DNA of 64,000 bases from Hydractinia symbiolongicarpus (lineage: Eukaryota > Cnidaria > Hydrozoa > Anthoathecata > Hydractiniidae). A program made the translations under genes and the position numbers. The notes below the pieces were generated by a model. The model was not told where the DNA came from. It worked only from the letters and a program-made list of their open reading frames with translations, and did no database searches. Location: the NCBI RefSeq assembly GCF_029227915.1, contig NC_079881.1, positions 2,418,001 through 2,482,000 on the forward strand. The letters run 5' to 3'. Shown in pieces: positions 1 through 11,166 of the stretch; the first letter of the stretch is position 1, and the number at the start of each line of letters is the position of its first letter.

Positions 1-85
1 CAATCGTTTCACTGTTAAAAGCGATTCAACTTAGTCACATCGGAAAAAATCACTAAATACATGTTGGTACGAATATGTGACGCAA

Positions 86-115
86 CCGTTCTAACTCAAA
101 CGGATTAACACCGTT
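86..115. other. Alternating triple dyad CCGTT / AACGG / CCGTT (example)
   Basis: CCGTT (86-90), AACGG (99-103) and CCGTT (111-115) allow two mutually exclusive 5-bp hairpins, with an 8-base or a 7-base loop. The arrangement recurs in many monomers. A stronger version, CCGTTG-TAACAC-CAACGG, is at 1575-1592. Some subfamilies lose one arm, for example GATACGGCC in place of GATACCGTT, or CAGTTG in place of CCGTTG. Confidence 0.75.
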
Positions 116-282
116 AAAAAGCCAATGAAATGTAGTTTTTGAAACTGTCTCTATTTCTTCAGCGCGAACTAACGGCTGGGATTGGTCCCACAGTAGAAAA
201 TGACTTATTTAACTAAATTTTTAAGTAAAACGCTACCACAGTGCCCAGTGCAATCGCTGAGTTCCAGCAATCAAGTCAAATT

Positions 283-301
283 AAGAAGAATGTTACTTCT
301 T
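283..301. other. AAGAAG / CTTCTT dyad (example)
   Basis: This is a 6-bp inverted repeat with a 7-base loop (283-288 and 296-301). Other subfamilies keep a dyad at the same place with different bases: AAGAA-TGTTAT-TTCTT in many monomers, and AAGGAA-GTTA-TTCCTT at 2147-2162. Confidence 0.72.
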
Positions 302-2607
302 GTAGTCAAACTGGCTCATTTATCACATTTACAATGTCAAACTCCAAATCAGTTCAATTAAGTCCCACAGTCAAACGTTTCACTTTTAAAAGCGATGCAA
401 CCTACTAATATCCGAATACTATCGCTAAATACATGCGGGGCAAATATGTGACGCAACTGTTGTAACTCAAACGGATTAACACTGTTAGAAAGTCAATGAA
501 ATGTAGTTTTTGAAACTGTCTCTATTTCTTCAGCGCGAACTAACGGTTGGGATTGCTCCCACAGTGAAAAATGACTTATTTAACTTAATTTTTAATTAAA
601 ACGCTACCACAGTGCCCAGTGCAATCGCTGAGTTCCAGCAATCAAGTCAAATTAAGAAGAATGTTTCTTCTTGGAGTCAAACTGGCTCATTTATCACATT
701 TACAAGGTCAAACTCCAAAATCAGTTCGATTATGTCCCACAATCAAACGTTTCCCTGTTAAAAGCGATGCAACCTAGTGCTATCAGAAAAATATCGCTAA
801 ATACATGTTCGTACGAATATGTGACGCAACTGTTGTAAATTAAACGGATTGATACGGCCAAGAAGTCGATGAAATGTAGTTTCTGATAATGTCTCTATTT
901 CTTCAGCGCGAACTAACGGCTAGGATTGGTCCCACAGTGAAAAATGACTTATTTATCTTAATTTTTGAATAAAGCGCTACCACAGAGCTTAATGTAATCG
1001 CTGAATTCCAGCCATCACGTCAAATTAAGAAGAAAGTTATTCCTTGAAGACCAATTGGCTCATCTGTCACATTTATAAGGACATAGTCCAGAGTCAGCTC
1101 AATTAATTCCCACAGTCACTCGTTTCACTGTTAAAAGCAATACAACTTAGTAAAATTGGAAGAAAATCACTAAATACATGTTGGTACGAATATGTGACGC
1201 AACCGTTGTAACTCAAACGGATTAACACCGTTAGAAAGTCAATGTAATGTAGTTTTTGAAACTGTCGTTTTTTCTTCAGCGCGTGATAACGGCTAGGATT
1301 GCTCCCACAGTAAAAAGTGAGTTTTTTATTTAAATTTTTAATAAAGCACTACCACAGAGCCTAGTGTACTCGCTGAATTCCAGCAACCATGTCGAATTAA
1401 GAAGAATGGTATTCCTTGGAGTACAATTGTCTCATTTATCGCATTAACAAGGTCACAGTCCAGAATCAGTTCAATTAAGTCCCACAGTCAATCGTTTCAC
1501 TGTTAAAGGCAATGCAACTTAGTCACATCGGAAAAAAATCACTAAATACATGTTGGTACGAATATGTGACGCAACCGTTGTAACACCAACGGATTAACAC
1601 CGTTAGAAAGTCATTGAAATGTAGTTTTTGAAGCCGTCTCTATTTCTTCAGCGCGTGCTAACGGCCAGGATTGGTCCCACAGTAAAAAAAGACTTATTTA
1701 TCTAATTTTTTTAACAAAGAGTTACCACAGTGCCCACTGTAAATGCTGAGTTCCAGCAATCAAGTCAAATTAAGAAGAATGTTACTTCTTGTAGTCAAAC
1801 TGGCTCATTTATCACATTTATAAGGTCAAAGTCCAAAATCAGTTCAATTAAGTCCCACAGTCAAACGTTTCACTGTTAAAAGCGATGCAACTTAGTCACA
1901 TTGGAAAAAATCACTAAATACATGTTGGTACGAATATGTGACGCAACCGTTGTAACTCAAACGAATTTATACCACTAGAAATTCAATGAAATTTAGTCTT
2001 TGAAACTGTTCCTATTTATTCAGCGCATGCTAACGGCCAGGATTGGTCCCACAGTAAGAAAAGACTTATTTATCTAAATTTTTAAATAAAGCTCTACCAC
2101 AGAGCTTAATGTAATCGCTGAATTCAAGCCATCACGTAAAATTAAGAAGGAAGTTATTCCTTGGAGACCAATTGGCTCATCTGCCACATTTATAAGGACA
2201 TAGTCCAGAGTCAGTTCAGTTAAGTCCCACAGTCAAATATTTCACTGTTAAAAGCGATACAACCTAGTAATATCCGAATACTATCGCTAAATACATGTGG
2301 GGACGAAAATGTGACGCAACAGTTGTAAATCAAACGGATTGATACCGTTAGAAAGTCAATGAAATGTAGTTTTTGAAACTGTGGCTATTTCTTCAGCGCG
2401 CGATAACGGCTAGGATTGGTCCCACAGTAAAAAAAGACTTATTTTCTCTAAATTTTTAAATAAAGCACTACCACAGAGCCTAGTGTACTCGCTGCATTCC
2501 AACAATCATGTTGATTTAAGAAGAATGGTATTCCTTGGAGTCCAATTGGCTCATTTAACGCATTTACAAGGTCACAGTCCAAAATCAGTTCAATTAAGGC
2601 CCACAGT

Positions 2608-5214
2608 CAATCGTTTCACTGTTAAAAGCGATTCAACTTAGTCACATCGGAAAAAATCACTAAATACATGTTGGTACGAATATGTGACGCAACCGTTCTA
2701 ACTCAAACGGATTAACACCGTTAAAAAGCCAATGAAATGTAGTTTTTGAAACTGTCTCTATTTCTTCAGCGCGAACTAACGGCTGGGATTGGTCCCACAG
2801 TAGAAAATGACTTATTTAACTAAATTTTTAAGTAAAACGCTACCACAGTGCCCAGTGCAATCGCTGAGTTCCAGCAATCAAGTCAAATTAAGAAGAATGT
2901 TACTTCTTGTAGTCAAACTGGCTCATTTATCACATTTACAATGTCAAACTCCAAATCAGTTCAATTAAGTCCCACAGTCAAACGTTTCACTTTTAAAAGC
3001 GATGCAACCTACTAATATCCGAATACTATCGCTAAATACATGCGGGGCAAATATGTGACGCAACTGTTGTAACTCAAACGGATTAACACTGTTAGAAAGT
3101 CAATGAAATGTAGTTTTTGAAACTGTCTCTATTTCTTCAGCGCGAACTAACGGTTGGGATTGCTCCCACAGTGAAAAATGACTTATTTAACTTAATTTTT
3201 AATTAAAACGCTACCACAGTGCCCAGTGCAATCGCTGAGTTCCAGCAATCAAGTCAAATTAAGAAGAATGTTTCTTCTTGGAGTCAAACTGGCTCATTTA
3301 TCACATTTACAAGGTCAAACTCCAAAATCAGTTCGATTATGTCCCACAATCAAACGTTTCCCTGTTAAAAGCGATGCAACCTAGTGCTATCAGAAAAATA
3401 TCGCTAAATACATGTTCGTACGAATATGTGACGCAACTGTTGTAAATTAAACGGATTGATACGGCCAAGAAGTCGATGAAATGTAGTTTCTGATAATGTC
3501 TCTATTTCTTCAGCGCGAACTAACGGCTAGGATTGGTCCCACAGTGAAAAATGACTTATTTATCTTAATTTTTGAATAAAGCGCTACCACAGAGCTTAAT
3601 GTAATCGCTGAATTCCAGCCATCACGTCAAATTAAGAAGAAAGTTATTCCTTGAAGACCAATTGGCTCATCTGTCACATTTATAAGGACATAGTCCAGAG
3701 TCAGCTCAATTAATTCCCACAGTCACTCGTTTCACTGTTAAAAGCAATACAACTTAGTAAAATTGGAAGAAAATCACTAAATACATGTTGGTACGAATAT
3801 GTGACGCAACCGTTGTAACTCAAACGGATTAACACCGTTAGAAAGTCAATGTAATGTAGTTTTTGAAACTGTCGTTTTTTCTTCAGCGCGTGATAACGGC
3901 TAGGATTGCTCCCACAGTAAAAAGTGAGTTTTTTATTTAAATTTTTAATAAAGCACTACCACAGAGCCTAGTGTACTCGCTGAATTCCAGCAACCATGTC
4001 GAATTAAGAAGAATGGTATTCCTTGGAGTACAATTGTCTCATTTATCGCATTAACAAGGTCACAGTCCAGAATCAGTTCAATTAAGTCCCACAGTCAATC
4101 GTTTCACTGTTAAAGGCAATGCAACTTAGTCACATCGGAAAAAAATCACTAAATACATGTTGGTACGAATATGTGACGCAACCGTTGTAACACCAACGGA
4201 TTAACACCGTTAGAAAGTCATTGAAATGTAGTTTTTGAAGCCGTCTCTATTTCTTCAGCGCGTGCTAACGGCCAGGATTGGTCCCACAGTAAAAAAAGAC
4301 TTATTTATCTAATTTTTTTAACAAAGAGTTACCACAGTGCCCACTGTAAATGCTGAGTTCCAGCAATCAAGTCAAATTAAGAAGAATGTTACTTCTTGTA
4401 GTCAAACTGGCTCATTTATCACATTTATAAGGTCAAAGTCCAAAATCAGTTCAATTAAGTCCCACAGTCAAACGTTTCACTGTTAAAAGCGATGCAACTT
4501 AGTCACATTGGAAAAAATCACTAAATACATGTTGGTACGAATATGTGACGCAACCGTTGTAACTCAAACGAATTTATACCACTAGAAATTCAATGAAATT
4601 TAGTCTTTGAAACTGTTCCTATTTATTCAGCGCATGCTAACGGCCAGGATTGGTCCCACAGTAAGAAAAGACTTATTTATCTAAATTTTTAAATAAAGCT
4701 CTACCACAGAGCTTAATGTAATCGCTGAATTCAAGCCATCACGTAAAATTAAGAAGGAAGTTATTCCTTGGAGACCAATTGGCTCATCTGCCACATTTAT
4801 AAGGACATAGTCCAGAGTCAGTTCAGTTAAGTCCCACAGTCAAATATTTCACTGTTAAAAGCGATACAACCTAGTAATATCCGAATACTATCGCTAAATA
4901 CATGTGGGGACGAAAATGTGACGCAACAGTTGTAAATCAAACGGATTGATACCGTTAGAAAGTCAATGAAATGTAGTTTTTGAAACTGTGGCTATTTCTT
5001 CAGCGCGCGATAACGGCTAGGATTGGTCCCACAGTAAAAAAAGACTTATTTTCTCTAAATTTTTAAATAAAGCACTACCACAGAGCCTAGTGTACTCGCT
5101 GCATTCCAACAATCATGTTGATTTAAGAAGAATGGTATTCCTTGGAGTCCAATTGGCTCATTTAACGCATTTACAAGGTCACAGTCCAAAATCAGTTCAA
5201 TTAAGGCCCACAGT
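2608..5214 (+). repeat. Seven-monomer HOR, copy 2 (2607 bp)
   Basis: This is the second unit of the 2607-bp higher-order repeat. I found no difference from copy 1 at the places compared by eye, including the shared C in CCGTTCTAACTC (near 94 and 2701), which reads G at the same place in the next unit (near 5307). The pair therefore looks very recent or recently homogenised. Confidence 0.93.
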
Positions 5215-8200
5215 CAATCGTTTCACTGTTAAAAGCGATTCAACTTAGTCACATCGGAAAAAATCACTAAATACATGTTGGTACGAATATGTGACGCAAC
5301 CGTTGTAACTCAAACGGATTAACACCGTTAAAAAGCCAATGAAATGTAGTTTTTGAAACTGTCTCTATTTCTTCAGCGCGAACTAACGGCTGGGATTGGT
5401 CCCACAGTAGAAAATGACTTATTTAACTAAATTTTTAAGTAAAACGCTACCACAGTGCCCAGTGCAATCGCTGAGTTCCAGCAATCAAGTCAAATTAAGA
5501 AGAATGTTACTTCTTGTAGTCAAACTGGCTCATTTATCACATTTACAATGTCAAACTCCAAATCAGTTCAATTAAGTCCCACAGTCAAACGTTTCACTTT
5601 TAAAAGCGATGCAACCTACTAATATCCGAATACTATCGCTAAATACATGCGGGGCAAATATGTGACGCAACTGTTGTAACTCAAACGGATTAACACTGTT
5701 AGAAAGTCAATGAAATGTAGTTTTTGAAACTGTCTCTATTTCTTCAGCGCGAACTAACGGTTGGGATTGCTCCCACAGTGAAAAATGACTTATTTAACTT
5801 AATTTTTAATTAAAACGCTACCACAGTGCCCAGTGCAATCGCTGAGTTCCAGCAATCAAGTCAAATTAAGAAGAATGTTTCTTCTTGGAGTCAAACTGGC
5901 TCATTTATCACATTTACAAGGTCAAACTCCAAAATCAGTTCAATTAAGTCCCACAGTCAAACGTTTCACTTTTAAAAGATATGCAACCTAGTAATATCCG
6001 AATACTATCGCTAAATACATGTGGTGCGAATATGTGACACAACCGTTGTAACTCAAACGGATTGACACCGTTAGAAAGTCAACGAAAAGTAGTTTTTGAA
6101 ACTGTTTCTATTTCTTCAGCGCGAACAAATGGCTGGGTTTGGTCCTACAATAAAAAATGACTTATTTAACTTAATTTTTAATTAAAACTCTACCACAACG
6201 CCCAGTGCAATCGCTGAGATCCAGCAATCAAGTCAAATTAAGAAGAATGTTACTTCTTGTAATCAAACTGGCTCATTGATAACAATTATCAGGTCACACT
6301 GCAGAGTTAGTTCAATTAAGTCCCACAGTTAATCGTTTCACTGTTAAAAGCAATACAAATTAGAAATATCGGAAAAAAATCACTAAATACATGTTGGTAC
6401 GAATATGTGACGCAACCGTTGTAACTCAAACGGATTGACACCGTGAGTAAGTCAATGAAATGTAGTTCTTGAATCTTTCTCTATTTCTTCAGCGCGAACT
6501 AACAGCTAGGATTTGTCCCACAGTAAAAAATGACTTATTTATCTTAATTTTTTAATAAAGTGCTACCACAGCGCCCAGTTGAATCGCTGAGTTCCAGCAA
6601 TCATGTCAAATTATGAAGAATGTTATTTCTTGTAGTCAAACTGGCTCATTTATAACATTTATCAGGTCACAGTCCAAAGTTAGTTCAATGAAGTGCCACA
6701 GTCAATCGTTTCACTATTAAAGGCCATGCAACCTAATAATATCAGAATACTATCGCTAAATACATGTTGGTACAAATATGTGACGAAACCGTTGAAACTC
6801 AAACGGATTGATACAGCCAAGAAGTCGATGAAATGTAGTTTGTGAGAATGTCTCTATTTCTTCAGCGCGTGCCAACGGCCAGGATTAGTCCCACAGTAAA
6901 AAAAGACTTATTTATCTAAATTTTTAAATAAAGCACTACCACAGAGCCTAGTGTACTCGCTGAATTCCAGCAACCATATCGAATTAAGAAGAATGGTATT
7001 CCTTGGAGTACAATTGTCTCATTTATCGCATTACCAAGGTCACAGTCCAGAATCAGTTCAATTAAGTCCCACAGTCAATCGTTTCACTGTTAAAGGCAAT
7101 GCAACTTAGTCACATCGGAAAAAAATCACTAAATACATGTTGGTACGAATTTGTGACGCAACCGTTGTAACACCAACGGATTAACACCGTTAGAAAGTCA
7201 TTGAAAAGTAGTTTTTGAAGCCGTCTCTATTTCTTCAGCGCGTGCTAACAGCCAGGAATGGTCCCTCAGTAAGAAATGACTTATTAATCTTAATTTTTTA
7301 ATAAAGTGCTACCACAGCGCCCAGTTGAATCGCTGAAATCCAGCAATCATGTCAAATTATGAAGAATGTTATTTCTTGTAGTCAAACTGGCTCATTTATA
7401 ACATTTATAAGGTCAAAGTCCAAAATCAGTTCAATTAAGTCCCACAGTCAACCGTTTCCCTGTTAAAAGCGATGCAACCTAGTGCTATCAGAAAAATATC
7501 GCTAAATACATGTTCGTACGAATATGTGACGCAACTGTTGTAAATTAAACGGATTGATACGGCCAAGAAGTCGATGAAATGTAGTTTCTGATAATGCCTC
7601 TATTTCTTCAGCGCGAACTAACGGCTAGGATTGGTCCCACAGTGAAAAATGACTTATTTATCTTAATTTTTGAATAAAGCGCTACCACAGAGCTTAATGT
7701 AATCGCTGAATTCCAGCCATCACGTCAAATTAAGAAGAAAGTTATTCCTTGAAGACCAATTGGCTCATCTGTCACATTTATAAGGACATAGTCCAGAGTC
7801 AGCTCAATTAATTCCCACAGTCACTCGTTTCACTGTTAAAAGCAATACAACTTAGTAAAATTGGAAGAAAATCACTAAATACATGTTGGTACGAATATGT
7901 GACGCAACCGTTGTAACTCAAACGGATTAACACCGTTAGAAAGTCAATGTAATGTAGTTTTTGAAACTGTCGTTTTTTCTTCAGCGCGTGATAACGGCTA
8001 GGATTGCTCCCACAGTAAAAAGTGAGTTTTTTATTTAAATTTTTAATAAAGCACTACCACAGAGCCTAGTGTACTCGCTGAATTCCAGCAACCATGTCGA
8101 ATTAAGAAGAATGGTATTCCTTGGAGTACAATTGTCTCATTTATCGCATTAACAAGGTCACAGTCCAGAATCAGTTCAATTAAGTCCCACAGTCAATCGT

Positions 8201-8939
8201 TTCACTGTTAAAGGCAATGCAACTTAGTCACATCGGAAAAAAATCACTAAATACATGTTGGTACGAATATGTGACGCAACCGTTGTAACACCAACGGATT
8301 AACACCGTTAGAAAGTCATTGAAATGTAGTTTTTGAAGCCGTCTCTATTTCTTCAGCGCGTGCTAACGGCCAGGATTGGTCCCACAGTAAAAAAAGACTT
8401 ATTTATCTAATTTTTTTAACAAAGAGTTACCACAGTGCCCACTGTAAATGCTGAGTTCCAGCAATCAAGTCAAATTAAGAAGAATGTTACTTCTTGTAGT
8501 CAAACTGGCTCATTTATCACATTTATAAGGTCAAAGTCCAAAATCAGTTCAATTAAGTCCCACAGTCAAACGTTTCACTGTTAAAAGCGATGCAACTTAG
8601 TCACATTGGAAAAAATCACTAAATACATGTGGGGACGAAAATGTGACGCAACAGTTGTAAATCAAACGGATTGATACCGTTAGAAAGTCAATGAAATGTA
8701 GTTTTTGAAACTGTGGCTATTTCTTCAGCGCGCGATAACGGCTAGGATTGGTCCCACAGTAAAAAAAGACTTATTTTCTCTAAATTTTTAAATAAAGCAC
8801 TACCACAGAGCCTAGTGTACTCGCTGCATTCCAACAATCATGTTGATTTAAGAAGAATGGTATTCCTTGGAGTCCAATTGGCTCATTTAACGCATTTACA
8901 AGGTCACAGTCCAAAATCAGTTCAATTAAGGCCCACAGT
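5215..8939 (+). repeat. Ten-monomer HOR derived from the seven-mer (3725 bp)
   Basis: The first two monomers (5215 to about 5940) match the start of the seven-mer. Four monomers absent from the seven-mer follow (about 5941-7455, starting with TTTTAAAAGATATGC). The seven-mer order then resumes at its third monomer (7455 onward, with the private GTTTCCCTG). Near 8620 the left part of seven-mer monomer 6 joins the right part of monomer 7, so one monomer equivalent is missing. Two plus four plus four monomers give ten, matching 3725 bp. The unit ends with the same GGCCCACAG variant as the seven-mer. Confidence 0.9.
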
Positions 8940-11166
8940 CAATCGTTTCACTGTTAAAAGCGATTCAACTTAGTCACATCGGAAAAAATCACTAAATACA
9001 TGTTGGTACGAATATGTGACGCAACCGTTGTAACTCAAACGGATTAACACCGTTAAAAAGCCAATGAAATGTAGTTTTTGAAACTGTCTCTATTTCTTCA
9101 GCGCGAACTAACGGCTGGGATTGGTCCCACAGTAGAAAATGACTTATTTAACTAAATTTTTAAGTAAAACGCTACCACAGTGCCCAGTGCAATCGCTGAG
9201 TTCCAGCAATCAAGTCAAATTAAGAAGAATGTTACTTCTTGTAGTCAAACTGGCTCATTTATCACATTTACAATGTCAAACTCCAAATCAGTTCAATTAA
9301 GTCCCACAGTCAAACGTTTCACTTTTAAAAGCGATGCAACCTACTAATATCCGAATACTATCGCTAAATACATGCGGGGCAAATATGTGACGCAACTGTT
9401 GTAACTCAAACGGATTAACACTGTTAGAAAGTCAATGAAATGTAGTTTTTGAAACTGTCTCTATTTCTTCAGCGCGAACTAACGGTTGGGATTGCTCCCA
9501 CAGTGAAAAATGACTTATTTAACTTAATTTTTAATTAAAACGCTACCACAGTGCCCAGTGCAATCGCTGAGTTCCAGCAATCAAGTCAAATTAAGAAGAA
9601 TGTTTCTTCTTGGAGTCAAACTGGCTCATTTATCACATTTACAAGGTCAAACTCCAAAATCAGTTCAATTAAGTCCCACAGTCAAACGTTTCACTTTTAA
9701 AAGATATGCAACCTAGTAATATCCGAATACTATCGCTAAATACATGTGGTGCGAATATGTGACACAACCGTTGTAACTCAAACGGATTGACACCGTTAGA
9801 AAGTCAACAAAAAGTAGTTTTTGAAACTGTTTCTATTTCTTCAGCGCGAACAAATGGCTGGGTTTGGTCCTACAATAAAAAAATGACTTATTTAACTTAA
9901 TTTTTAATTAAAACTCTACCACAACGCCCAGTGCAATCGCTGAGATCCAGCAATCAAGTCAAATTAAGAAGAATGTTACTTCTTGTAATCAAACTGGCTC
10001 ATTGATAACAATTATCAGGTCACACTGCAGAGTTAGTTCAATTAAGTCCCACAGTTAATCGTTTCACTGTTAAAAGCAATACAAATTAGAAATATCGGAA
10101 AAAAATCACTAAATACATGTTGGTACGAATATGTGACGCAACCGTTGTAACTCAAACGGATTGACACCGTGAGTAAGTCAATGAAATGTAGTTCTTGAAT
10201 CTTTCTCTATTTCTTCAGCGCGAACTAACAGCTAGGATTTGTCCCACAGTAAAAAATGACTTATTTATCTTAATTTTTTAATAAAGTGCTACCACAGCGC
10301 CCAGTTGAATCGCTGAGTTCCAGCAATCATGTCAAATTATGAAGAATGTTATTTCTTGTAGTCAAACTGGCTCATTTATAACATTTATCAGGTCACAGTC
10401 CAAAGTTAGTTCAATGAAGTGCCACAGTCAATCGTTTCACTATTAAAGGCCATGCAACCTAATAATATCAGAATACTATCGCTAAATACATGTTGGTACA
10501 AATATGTGACGAAACCGTTGAAACTCAAACGGATTGATACAGCCAAGAAGTCGATGAAATGTAGTTTGTGAGAATGTCTCTATTTCTTCAGCGCGTGCCA
10601 ACGGCCAGGATTAGTCCCACAGTAAAAAAAGACTTATTTATCTAAATTTTTAAATAAAGCACTACCACAGAGCCTAGTGTACTCGCTGAATTCCAGCAAC
10701 CATATCGAATTAAGAAGAATGGTATTCCTTGGAGTACAATTGTCTCATTTATCGCATTACCAAGGTCACAGTCCAGAATCAGTTCAATTAAGTCCCACAG
10801 TCAATCGTTTCACTGTTAAAGGCAATGCAACTTAGTCACATCGGAAAAAAATCACTAAATACATGTTGGTACGAATATGTGACGCAACCGTTGTAACACC
10901 AACGGATTAACACCGTTAGAAAGTCATTGAAAAGTAGTTTTTGAAGCCGTCTCTATTTCTTCAGCGCGTGCTAACAGCCAGGAATGGTCCCTCAGTAAGA
11001 AATGACTTATTAATCTTAATTTTTTAATAAAGTGCTACCACAGCGCCCAGTTGAATCGCTGAAATCCAGCAATCATGTCAAATTATGAAGAATGTTATTT
11101 CTTGTAGTCAAACTGGCTCATTTATAACATTTATAAGGTCAAAGTCCAAAATCAGTTCAATTAAGT
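8940..11166 (+). repeat. Second, truncated copy of the ten-monomer HOR (six monomers)
   Basis: This segment repeats 5215 to about 7450 at an offset of 3725 bp. It has a few visible differences: an extra A in the A-run near 9886, GTCAACAAAAAG instead of GTCAACGAAAAG near 9806, and CGAATATG instead of CGAATTTG near 10872. After monomer x4 the sequence switches at about 11175-11205 to a different family (AGTGTTATCCGAATAC) instead of continuing to seven-mer monomer 3. Confidence 0.9.

Larger units (their letters stand above)
1..2607 (+). repeat. Seven-monomer HOR, copy 1 (2607 bp)
   Basis: Seven diverged monomers form a unit that repeats without visible change from base 2608. Monomer starts at the CAATCG/CAAACG-type landmark are 1, 372, 744, 1117, 1489, 1862 and 2234. 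Private markers reappear at exactly +2607, for example TGCGGGGCAAATATG near 454, the ACAATCAAACGTTTCCC variant near 739 and the GGCCCACAG variant near 2599. Monomers inside the unit differ from each other much more than the two units differ, which is the defining sign of a higher-order repeat. The left edge is the window edge, so earlier copies may exist. Confidence 0.93.

Noticed and set aside
5941-7455. Foreign non-satellite insert inside the ten-monomer unit
   Set aside because: The four extra monomers contain all satellite landmarks at 372-bp spacing, so they belong to the same family.
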